Of a DNA stretch of 64,000 nucleotides, positions 44,244 through 54,700 are shown one piece after another. Source of the stretch: Phialophora verrucosa. Its lineage: Eukaryota; Ascomycota; Eurotiomycetes; Chaetothyriales; Herpotrichiellaceae. Made by a program: the position numbers and the translations under genes. The stretch's first letter is position 1; the number at the start of each line of letters is the position of its first letter. Location: contig MSED01000009.1 of NCBI GenBank assembly GCA_002099365.1, positions 1,612,001 to 1,676,000 on the forward strand. Reading direction: 5' to 3'. The notes under the pieces were generated by a model that saw nothing but the letters and a program-made list of their open reading frames with translations, was not told where the DNA came from and searched no databases.

Positions 44244-46038
44244 AGCATCGCTTCCGAGGCGATCCTGGCAATGCGGTCTCCGGATTTTCATGTGCAATCC
44301 TGTCGCCGCGTGGGAAGACCCAATTCTACCATTTCAAATTCGATTCCCCTTTCAAAAGTTTTTGCACATAGACAAAATGGACTGTTCGACACTGCTTGCT
44401 GCTGGTCCGCTGGATGCAACAAGCATAGCCAGTCAACATCAGCCCGAGTTACAACAGCATTGGCACGGCGTGGATTCATTTGCATTTTCGGTGGAGATCA
44501 TAGACGGTCGGAACCAACCTCAGAACGCTGCGGCGGAATATTTCTACCGGATCATTTTTAACTGGCGATGACGGAAACATTGTGAATGGCACCATGAAAT
44601 GACGACACGAAAAGGTCGATAATGAGTGTTTATGGAAGGGAATTGGAAGTTCGAGAATGACTCTGGGAGGTGCTGGTGTCTGCTGTGTGTGCATGGGCAT
44701 GGCCAACCATGCCGCTTCAATTGGTGGCTTCTCGTGTTTTATTTATGGCGTTTTCGAGACGGCGTGCATTCAACGGCCTCGTGCATTTGACAGGGAGGAC
44801 CACTTGTTGATCGGACAAAGCTGCTCAGGCAAGCAGGCTCAAACCCCCAGGGCGATGGTTTTGCGGCCGCATGAGCAGGCAAAAACCGAACCTGCATCTT
44901 TCCGTCAGAGGCACAGTCCTGACTGTTCAATATCGATGGGCCTTGTTGGAGGATGACTTGTGGGAGACTGGCTTGCAGTCGGACCATTCATCAAGTGCCT
45001 GCTTCTCTCCTCCGCAGGCGGCTGGCAAAAACGAAATGGCACAGTGCTGACGACTGTGTGAACCTTGAAAAAAGAATTCTGCTTTATACTTGCGCGTAAC
45101 ATAGATAGAGAGCAAACTCGCAAAGCAAATGAAATCAATCACCAACATCCACGCTCCATCGGCGCAGCAAGAGATCTCACAGCTCGCCGTTGCTAACATG
45201 CCATTTTGTGGACATGGGCGGAGCAATCGTTCTGTTTACGACCCTCCATTGTTCCTCACCCCGACCGCCATGTTCCTCCCGCCACGAGGCTCGCCCCTAC
45301 TCGTAAGAAACCGCATGGTACTACTCGTACTGCTATCGTGTGGATACCCTTCCTAGATCCTTCCCATGACTCACCCCACCCATCCCGGTGTGGCTACTAG
45401 TAGTAGTACGAGGTAGTGTTACTATTCTTCAAATCCCGACTCCACCTCTCATGGGCGGCGGGCGAGTGGGTGGATACACAGCTACGTGCTATGTACGTAC
45501 TCGTAGTGCCGCCAACCCCTTTCGCGACAAGACATCAGGCTGCTCGTACGTGCTCGTAGTGCCGCCAACCCTTTCGCGACAAGACATCAGGCTGCTCGTT
45601 ACATACTCCGTACACTGGACCGCCTGCACTTTTCAGTGAATGCGATGGTTTCATGGGTTTATGTCAGACGGAGGGAAGGCGACGAGAGGGGAGGCGGGAG
45701 GATATGCAGAGAGACGCCTCGAGTCAGGTCCGAGTCAGCATACGCATACGCACACGCACGCGCACACGAGTTGGTAGGTACATAGGAGTAGGGTATACTA
45801 CCGGACTGGGCAGGGTTAGGGTCCCTCCGTACGCACGTATGAGTTTTGTGTGGAAATTCAATTCGCGTATCCGGACACGTGGAAACGTGCCGAACGTTGT
45901 GGGGAAGGGGCCTAACGTTGAGAAAGGAAAAAGATTGGGAGATAGGGGGTGCTGCAACAAAGGAACCATCGCGCACACGCACACGGTGAGAAAGATTGAA
46001 GATACGGTTCTGCAGGGAATTGTCACGTACGGACAGAC
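44244..46038. other. 1.8-kb spacer between convergent C2H2 and permease genes
   Basis: No supported gene. It contains both 3' regions, a TAG repeat near 45400, CACACG-rich runs near 45750 and 45975, and the 53-bp tandem duplication listed separately. Confidence 0.45.
45493..45597. repeat. 53-bp tandem duplication
   Basis: Copy 1 (45493-45545) and copy 2 (45546-45597) differ only by one A/G change and one missing C. Each begins GTACGT and ends GGCTGCTC. So few differences suggest a recent duplication. Confidence 0.92.
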
Positions 46039-47954
46039 TCATTGGTAGCCTCGCCAAACACTGTCCGTCCTGTTCTGCGTGCTCAGGCTGAAATAGCCCG
46101 TGCTCGCCAGGTTGACCTGGAACTCGCGGAACTTGCTCGCCTTGGCCTTCTTCTCAAACAGAATGTCCAACTCCATGTACGTCAGGCCCATGGGCTCGGG
46201 GAGCCGGTACCAACACCAGACGAGGCACAACAAGGTGGTGCCGGCGAAGAAGAAGCACGATTTCCCCTTCCAGTCCCAGGCGCTGGGGTTGAGCATGCGC
46301 GGGGTGATGATGTTGGTGATGATGCTGATGACGTTGTAAGCCACGCGGGCGATGACCACGGTCTTGACACGCAGGCGCGACGACGGGATCTCCGCGACGA
46401 GCACGTAGCACACGGGGCCGACGGTGAAGTCGTAGACGAAGGTGAGGACGATGATCAACGAGCCCAGTGCCCACGAGACGCCGTGGGTCTGCCTGAAGAT
46501 GCCGACGACGCCCGTCACCACGAGGATGATCAGCGACAAGACCAGGCCGGCAATGTACAGCGTGCGCCGGCCGATGTGGCGCATGCCAAACCAGGACAGG
46601 ACGCCCGCGCAGATGGCCCCGCCGTACATGCCGATGGCGAGGTTGAAGCTGTCGGCCGTGTTGAAGCCGGCTTGCTCGTAGAAGTACGCGGCGTAGCCCG
46701 TCATCGTGGAGCCGCACAGCGCTTGCGTGCACCATACCATGCAGCAGATCTCGGTGCGCCGGAGGTCGGTCCCCTTGAAGCAGTCAAAGTACGAGACGCC
46801 GCCGCCGTTGAGGTACTTCTCGACTTCGTTGGTGTGTCGCATCATCGCGACCGTCTCGTCGGCGTTGAAATCGGGATCCGAGTTTTGCGTGGTGAGTCTC
46901 AGGAGGGAGCGCCGCGCCTCGTTGACCCTCTCGTGCCGCACGAGCCACCATGGACTCTCTGGCGCGAAGAACACGCCGACCAGGATCGGGACGGCAAATG
47001 CCCATTGCACACCGAAGGGGATGCGATACGACCATTCCGAGTTGTTGTGGACAAGGCCTCGAATGACGCTGACGCCGCAGATCTGGCCGATCAGCCAGCA
47101 CATGTTCACGTTCGATGTGAGATACGCTCGGAGAGCCACTGGCATGACTTCGGCGGCGTATGTTGTACTCAGCGTTTGGAAGATGCCCCTGTTGTGTGTG
47201 ACGACGGTCAGTTCATGCCCTCCGGACTAAAGATTGATCGACTGTGGGCTGGTACTTACCATGGCAGACCGCAGAGAATTTGGGCTGCGAGGAGCATCCT
47301 GATGTTGACGGCGAAGAAAGCCAAGAAGACAAAGAGGGCCATCCAGATCAGGGTGCCGACCATGGTCTTGTGATACCCGAATCTATCGGTGAAAAAACCA
47401 TTGAACAACAAGCCGATGATCTCGCCAACGACGGCTGCATTGGTGAGACCAGACTGCCATGCCGGCGAGATCTGGTAGTCTTGCTGGCCCGGGGGCGCAT
47501 CGGGCTGAAGCGGCGTGCCATAGGAGCGTCTGAAGACCGGAAATGCAAAGAACGAATTGATCAGCGTCAAGTCATAGCCTTCCATTACTATGGTCATGCT
47601 CAACAGGAGAGACCACGCGATCGCCTTGGGATACAGTCGACATCCCGTCAGGAAGGTCATGGCATGTTCGGCCTTCGTCGCCGCTCGCGCCTCCACCGAC
47701 AGACGACGGAGGCTCGGTATCGCGGCCGAGAGGCCATGGAAGAGGTCATCGTTGGATCGAGTGACGTTGATCCGATCTTCGTTTGAGTCTTTGGCAGTCT
47801 GCGTCCTCAAAGGTTCCAGACGACGCTGAGTCGAGCCATCAGCAACGGTAACGAACTCGAGAAACTCGGACGGGTGAGGCTTGTCAGTTGAGGCTGTGGA
47901 GCGGCTGCTTTCTGGACCGCCATGGTCGCGGTTGGCGCTGCTTGCATCGCTCAT
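46039..47954 (-). CDS. MFS sugar permease, alpha-glucoside:H+ symporter type
   Basis: Two exons, 47954-47260 and 47188-46039, are joined by a 71-nt intron (GTAAGT...AACAG) in phase, giving 614 residues. The N-terminal 110 residues are cytosolic and charged. About twelve hydrophobic segments follow. Sugar-porter marks include MEGYDLTLINSFFAFPVF at TM1, FTDRFGYHKT after TM2, PESPWWLVRHER before the central loop, MVWCTQALCGSTMTGYAAYF at the start of the second half, and YVLVAEIPSSRLRVKT near TM10. The MEGYD and QALCGSTMTGYAAYFYEQAG sequences are typical of yeast and fungal maltose/alpha-glucoside permeases (Mal31/Agt1 group). It should import disaccharides with protons across the plasma membrane. 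The exact sugar cannot be read. No maltase or Zn-cluster activator is adjacent, so it does not sit in a MAL-type cluster. Confidence 0.88.
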
Positions 47955-49259
47955 TGCCGGGCAGGAGAGGGATTGCTTGGGATCATCATGGTTGGCGCAT
48001 TACCCTCGCAGGGTCGAAAGTCGTCAGATTTCACAAGAGCGGCTGGGGATGAGCGCAATGCAGACATTCGAGCAAGGTGTCACAAGAGAAAGCAAGGATG
48101 GCCAACATGGGAATAGATGGGAAAAAGGTAGGTTTCGATCTCGCGCCTGGCCGGGGTGCGTCAGGGCAGAGGCGATCAAGTGGAAAGCGGTCATTCTCGC
48201 TTCTAGGTCCAGCTTGTAGCCGAGAGAAAGCCCGGACAAGGCAAAGCTCGGACCGGAGTTGGACACGATCGCGGTCAACCGATGTGATGATTGGGTTGCC
48301 CGAAAGTAGTGGGAGATGGAAAAGGGTCAGCTGTTGCTTGTCGGTGGCTGTTCCAGCACTGGTACGGAAAACTCTTGACTCGTGCACGCTCGTGTTGTCC
48401 TCCCCGCAAAAGCCAAAGCCCCGGGGGTCATGCGTAGCGAAGGCGCCATGATTGGGTCACTGTCCAGACCATCAAGCGGCGTCCCCATCATTCGGCGAAA
48501 TTTGGAAAATTCCTTCAATGATAATGTTACGTTCGCTCAAATTCTGGATCTGCTTGGCTCTCCGCTGTATGTGTGCCAGATTGCACCGGTTGACTTGTCT
48601 TTTTTCAGCCGACCTACCGCAATATAGTTGTAGTGGACGACTCTGCATACATTGGGTAGCAAGAAATACGTTTTCCATGCGAGCAGGGCATGAGGTCATT
48701 CGTTGGGGTGGGTGGTTGGGGTGATTGCTACCCCAGATTTCATCAGCTCGATCCCCGCCCAGGTCCCTGGCCTGCCTCTCGGTTCCTTGAGGCGCAGAAT
48801 AGTACCGCATGACGAGGTACCGGGGACTTAAAGAAAGCACAGTACCTGTACGTGTGGAATGGGAGAGTTACGTGGCCCAGGCTGCAGGTTTCCGCGAAGT
48901 CAGTCGTGGTCAACCCTGTACTCGTTATGATAAATCTCGCAACCAGCCCATGCGCAGAAGGAGGTCTGCCATCATAGGATGTGCCTGATGAATGTTCCGT
49001 ATTTGAAGAACACATGTGAGCAGCATTCGTAGCCACCTGTAAGCGCACGTCTCAAGCTGCAGTTCGAGTAATTGCAGGCGTTCGGAACCTTCACCGTCTA
49101 CGCGAGGACGCGTTCCTGGTGTGGAAACTCTGCCGACGCGCTTCGCGTAAAGCGCATGCAGGACGAGCCATTGCCGACTGTCGCTGTCATTGTTGAAAAT
49201 ATGTATTCCCTGGTGTCTCGTTGAGCAACGTTCTGTCAGCAGCTGCTGTTTTGATTCGC
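47955..49259. promoter_or_regulatory. Divergent promoter region, sugar permease / ORC4
   Basis: A non-coding region of 1.3 kb. The permease side has words matching the CreA site SYGGRG: CTGGGG at 48043-48048, CCGGGG at 48151-48156 and 48421-48426. The ORC4 side has an ACGCGT box, listed separately. Confidence 0.4.
49108..49113. promoter_or_regulatory. ACGCGT (MCB-type) box upstream of ORC4
   Basis: A perfect MluI cell-cycle box lies about 150 bp before the ORC4 ATG, and a related GACGCG-CTTCGCG stretch follows near 49134. MBF binds ACGCGT upstream of G1/S genes in yeasts. One six-base word is weak evidence. Confidence 0.35.
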
Positions 49260-51723
49260 ATGGATAACTTCGACCCTTCCCCTCGCGGTCTGAAGCGTAA
49301 ACGAACGGGGACATATGCAACGAGAAGACGAATATTGGCCTCGTCCCCTTCACAGGCACAAGAAACTTCGCAAAGGACGCCAACGAGTCTAAGAAAGGGT
49401 GCAGCACAGGCACAACCTGCCGAGCGGGTTGTCTATGGCAGCGATGGGTCGGAGACGGAGCAACCGGCCGTGGAAAGCCCTCCTGCGGTGGAAAGCGAGA
49501 AGGAAGCGAGGACTCCCACATCGGGGAGAAGTAGTGGCAGCAGGAAAACAGCAGAAGATGAGTTCTCGGATATAGTAGCGAGCGCTCGGACGGAGGGCCG
49601 ACCAGCACGACCGAGGAAGAACCAGGATTCAGCACAGCAAACTATTAGGCCGGAAGAAATTGAGGACGAACAAGCCGAGCCCCTGGCAAGAAGATCGAGT
49701 GGCCGGACGAGGCGGCCTGCACGACGAGGCAACTCTCCTGGCGATGGAGAACCCGAACAGATTTTGGTATCGCCATTAAAGAACCGAGCACCCACCAACG
49801 TCCTTTCTCCCCAGCCCAAGGGCATATTAACCCCATCCCGACACGGGCGCGGACAGAGGATCGGGCCACGAAAATCCGTGGTGTTTCATGAGGATGTTGA
49901 CGTGGAGGACAACGATGAGAAACAGATTGAAGAACATTTTGGATTCAAGGACATTGACAGTTCAAGAAAGAAAAATGGAAACCATAGGACAAGGATCTCG
50001 GAAAGTCCTGAGAACCAACAAGAAGATGTCTTTGAAGATGCAGCAGAGTATCAACATCAGCCTCGACACCAAGGCGCTATCGGGGAAGAAGATGATGACT
50101 CTATCGCCGACGGATACTCCGACATGGATGATGCCCCTCCAATGTTTCAGCCGGCATCGAAAAAGGCGCAGTCGTTGGCGGCAAACGACGAAAACCCTCA
50201 TCTTACCAGCATAAAGCTCCAGGTCCTCTCCCGGCTAATGAACAACGACCAGAACCCGAAAGATCCAGCAACGGCTGTCCCTGCACATCTACGGAATCAG
50301 TACGCTACATTGCATTCCCTGCTCACTGCAACAGTCACAGCCGGGGAGTCTAATTCTCTTTTGCTGCTCGGCTCCCGAGGCAGCGGCAAATCCTTGCTTG
50401 CCGAAAGCGCCCTTGCCGACTTGAGCAAGTCGCATAGTGATTCCTTCCATGTCGTCAGACTCAACGGGTTCTTTCAGACTGATGACAAGCTTGCATTGAA
50501 GGAGATATGGCACCAGCTGGGGAGGGAAATGGCTGTTCCAGAGGACGAGACGGGCGAAGTGTCGAGCTATGCCGACACCATGGCAAGTCTGTTGAGCCTG
50601 CTAAGTCATCCAGAGGAACTGGGGGATCCTAACGCTCCGGAGGTCGATGGCGTCAATGGTTCATTTCAGCATGGAAGACCAGCGTGGACTTCGAAAAGCA
50701 TCATTTTCATCATGGACGAATTCGACCTGTTCACCACCCATCCGCGACAGACACTGCTGTACAACCTCTTCGACATCGCGCAGGCAAGAAAAGCGCCCAT
50801 TGCGGTGATCGGCTGCTCCACGCGTATGGATGTGGTTGAGTGCCTGGAGAAACGCGTGAAGAGCCGATTCAGCCATCGGTGGCTGCACATTCCTGCAGCG
50901 AAGAGTCTCGTGGCGTTTGAGGAGACCGTCAAGCATGTCTTGTGTCTCCCCGTTGAGGGGACAGAGGCGCTTGGAGTGGCAAAGGTCGAGCTGGAATGGC
51001 GGGCAATGTGGAAAAAATTTATCGAGGTGAGTCTGATTCAACCATCAGCGATTGACAAGCTGCGTTACTGACCTGCTGATTGTGCAGAATCAATTCCTCC
51101 CATCACCAAGTGTCCAATTGATGCTGAAGAGAACCTTTTCCAGCACGAAATCCATCCCAGACGCGCTGACTGCATTGTACGTTCCCGTCGCCACGATCTC
51201 TGTGCCCGCCGACCTGAGGAACCCTTCGACAACGGCACCTGTGCCAAGCATCATGGCCACCACCACCGCGTTACCATCTCTGCTGGCTCTTCTCCCCCAC
51301 CTGCCTGTCCTTCATCTGTCCCTCCTCATCTCTGCCACCCGGCTCGAGACCATCTACGACGTGATGATCATGAACTTCACGCTCGTCTACAAGCAGTACA
51401 CAGAGCTGTTGACCCGATCTAAACTTCAGCGGTCGTCGCTGTTGTCGTTCACCAGAGGCGGCAGCCTGACGGGAGCAGGTTTGAGGACGTGGAACAAGGA
51501 CACTGCACGCAGCGCGTGGGAGGAGTTGGCACAATGGGAGTTTATCGTTCCAGCTTCAGCTGTTGGTGGCCGGTTGGGCGATGAAGGGCTCGGCGGAGAC
51601 GGTATCGTAACGAGAATGTTCAGGGTTGATGTGACGCTTGATGAAGTCGCCTGGGCGGTCAAGCAGAAGTTGGGTGCCGCTGGTGTGGGCGAGACCTTGC
51701 ACAAATGGTGTCGAGAAGTATAA
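49260..51723 (+). CDS. ORC4: Origin recognition complex subunit 4
   Basis: Two exons, 49260-51026 and 51088-51723, are joined by a 61-nt intron (GTGAGT...TGCAG) in phase, giving 800 residues. The first 330 residues are a long disordered, Arg/Ser/Glu-rich region typical of filamentous fungi. The AAA+ ATPase domain follows: Walker A LLLLGSRGSGKS near 370-381, Walker B IIFIMDEFDLF near 480-491, then an IGCSTRMDVVECLEKRVKSRF sensor/arginine-finger region of Orc4 type. The C-terminal winged-helix part contains MIMNFTLVYKQYTEL and ends with a segment like RVDVTLDEV. Orc4 is part of the six-subunit complex that marks replication origins and loads MCM with Cdc6 and Cdt1. The start is the first ATG in the frame. 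Confidence 0.93.
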
Positions 51724-54700
51724 TGCCTGGTAACAGAATTCAAAGCAAGGTTGCTTGCACTTGAAGTCTCGTACAGTCTGGTTACTCAGAAAGAGATCGT
51801 AGAGAAGGTGTGGTGACACAACCTTGAACCCAATGTTGGCATAGTAGAGACAACTATTCCTGCCTGAGGGCGCAAAATGTGAGGCGGCGACTGTTGGGTG
51901 TGCTCTCATGCACGTCTCGCCTCACCGGTCCCATCCCGTCCCTTGGATCACGAACAGAAACGCCATAGTCTGATCACACAAACGGAGTCTTCTGCCGCCC
52001 AACCATGCGGACTTGAGGGTGCAAAACGGCATGAGCTGCTTCTGGACCATCTACACGGTCGGTTTATACTTGAAATTTCACCCATTTCGACGCACTCGGC
52101 GAAACGCATCAACTGTCCTTTTCCGAGCCAAACAATTGGTCAAGCGTGAATCCTGAGGGCCTGAATTGATTCTTCACATCAGCGGCCGTGGCTCTGGACG
52201 AGGACGCATTGAAGGAACCTATCAAGCCGCTCTGTTGGCGAGTATAACCAAGAAGATGGCAGAGCTGGGATCTTGTGACTTGAAAATGCATCGCACGTAT
52301 GTGGGATCGGGTTCAAGGGGGCGTGTAGGAACGGCGATTGGGGTTTGCAGAGCACTTAGACCTGCTAGAGCTGCGTATCCCTCGCCCGTGTTAGGATTGA
52401 CCGCACAGATGATCATCTGCGTCTCGTGGCATTTGGTCCGTCTCGGTAGGCGGGGAAGTAGGGGCGGTGTGTCTGAGCGTCGTTAGTTGCGACCCTGGCT
52501 GGTTGGTGAGATGCTGGTGACACAGGCACTTATTGCATGTAAGCTGCGCTGCTTTTTTCTTGCAAACAGGATGGATTGTGCACGATTGAGGCAGACGCAA
52601 TGTGTTGGCGTGTTGGGTCTCCTGCGCCGGTCGCTTTGGGCCTCGAACGCAGCTGTCCTAAGCTTCCGGCCAGTCATTCCGGCCAGACATCATGTGCACG
52701 CAGGGAGGTAGTTCGAATCCTGGTGCTGAACGGCAGGGTCCTTGGCGGACCAGGCCGAATAGGACTTGGTGCAGGGTGTGGGAGAGGAGAGAGACCAGTA
52801 AAATCTCCTCCAGGTGACAGGAATCTCATGCAATGTAACTGGTGTCATCGAGGAGGGTATGGTCGCCGGGGGTTGGGTTGGTCGGTTGCAGGCACTCTGT
52901 GTCCTTCCTCCGTCTTGCCGTGCCTCTTCTTCGGGCGCCGTCCACCCACGCGGTTGTCTTGCCCTTCTGCTTCAGATGACATGTTCGATTCTGATTTGCC
53001 CGGTAAGCGAGGACGGTGCGAAGCAGCGGCTGCTTGGGAAGGGGGAGAGTAGATTGCTCTTGGGCAATTCGTAGGCGGCTCAGTCGAGAGGACGCTGGTA
53101 GCCACAGTCTCGTCACCATAGACGCTCAATGTCGATTGATGGACTGGCGTTGCAGGGCTGAACCTTCAAAACCCTCGCAGGCAATGCCCACTTAGGCGAT
53201 CCGCAGGCACAGGCTGCATCTCCGGTGCAGTGGCCTTAGCTCTCTTGTCTGTTGGTCCCACTAGCATGAGCACAAGGATGTGTTCCCAGTGCAGGATGCC
53301 AGTGGCCCCCCCCGTTCTCGGTGACTCCCGTCCCCCGTACAGCCATGGCCGCGCCGTCCAACTCTATTTCGTCTTCACCACCTGCTCTTTCCACTTCCTC
53401 CATCCTCACTTACTTCTTGCCAGCCCTCCACCGACTGCTTGAAGCTTTCATTCCTCAATCTCGAGGAGGTTCCTTCGAGGCTTCGATGTGCCGGCCATGA
53501 TCCACTCATGAGGTGCCCGCAGGAACAAGAACCGCTGTCACGTCTTCGCTCGACGACCCGCACAGGCTCCTGAAGCCAAAATGAAGAGATGGTCCTGGGC
53601 GTCCAGCTCTCAAGGCTCTTTATCGACCTACCGCAAATCGACTGAGGAGCAAAACTCCTCCCGGTGAGCCTTTCCGAGACAGGTGAGCGGCCCCAGCGCA
53701 GCGTATCAGTCGCGCAGGTCAAGCATCGAGCATCTTGGTACCAAGGGACTGCTATTCGACCTGGCTGTACGCACAACTTCGAGACGCCGGATCGCTCTGC
53801 TGCCTTTCTGGAATATGGTTCTACTTGAGCACACTTTGCCGATTTGTGCCATTTCATGGCACAGACCGGGGGCGCGTTTCTTCCGCAGTGACACCAAGGG
53901 CGCGTCAGGACCAGGCGCCTCGACGACGGCATTCGATCCCATCTGTCCTGGGAAATATGGTCAACGAATGCTCGATGGACCACTGTGACGCCATGGCTGT
54001 CGCCCTGCGTTGTGTGGTATGTTGGGTATGTTGTGCCAGGGTTGAGCGTGGAGCACGAGTGACGTCCAACCACGGGTTGGAAGCGGCTCTGTGCTGGCCC
54101 TACAGTCCCTTCACGCCCGGGCGGCGCTCGGAACAGGACATGGAGAGATCTCGCACCGGGATTACGTACGAAGACACCGCCAGGGTCGGCATCGCCTCCT
54201 TGACCACTGCTGGGTGCCGAAGCGCCGTGTTCGCCAGACCCTCCATCGCCTAGATGCACTCGCATGTGCCAGTAACATGCTTGCCAGCTCTGAGATCCTG
54301 CTGAAGGCTGAGTATTCTTGCAGCCAGCTCCGCTTCCGCGACCATTCACAGAAGGGTTGGAAGGAACAGAATTCGACCTGTCACAAAATGAATCTCGGAT
54401 GCTTTATTACTCGTCAGCCATTATCTCCATGCGCACGACCGACGAACGGTTGGTGGTTCGAGGGTGTCATCGATCAAGAACCACTGGAAACTACTGCACG
54501 ATCAGTGGACCATGCATGAGACGGTGCTTTGGCGGTCAAAACGCTTCAAGCGATATCCTGGAATGACGGGAGGCGCAGAAAGACCTGTTAGTCGCAAGCG
54601 GCTGTCAGAGATGCCACCACGCCCCTTTTAAGCTGACTCGCCCCGCCCTGCGCTTCTGAGTCCCGTTCAAGCCTCAGTCCTCCTGTTGACTGAACATTCC

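Noticed and set aside
45800..45820. TTAGGG-containing stretch (AGGGTTAGGG)
   Set aside because: Less than two repeat units are present, so it is not evidence for a telomere or an internal telomeric array.
46042..47373. 443-codon open frame on the plus strand
   Set aside because: It is an antisense shadow of the sugar permease: the permease frame has clear transporter motifs, while this one is charged and low-complexity (Asp/Glu/Gln/Arg/Ala) with no domain.
52711..52720. GTTCGAATCC, a match to the tRNA B-box
   Set aside because: No flanking stem pairs with it and no A-box lies at the right distance upstream, so no tRNA fold is possible.
53375..54349. 324-codon minus-strand frame
   Set aside because: It starts at GTG, has no domain, and its Trp/Cys/Arg/Ser mix is typical of chance frames.
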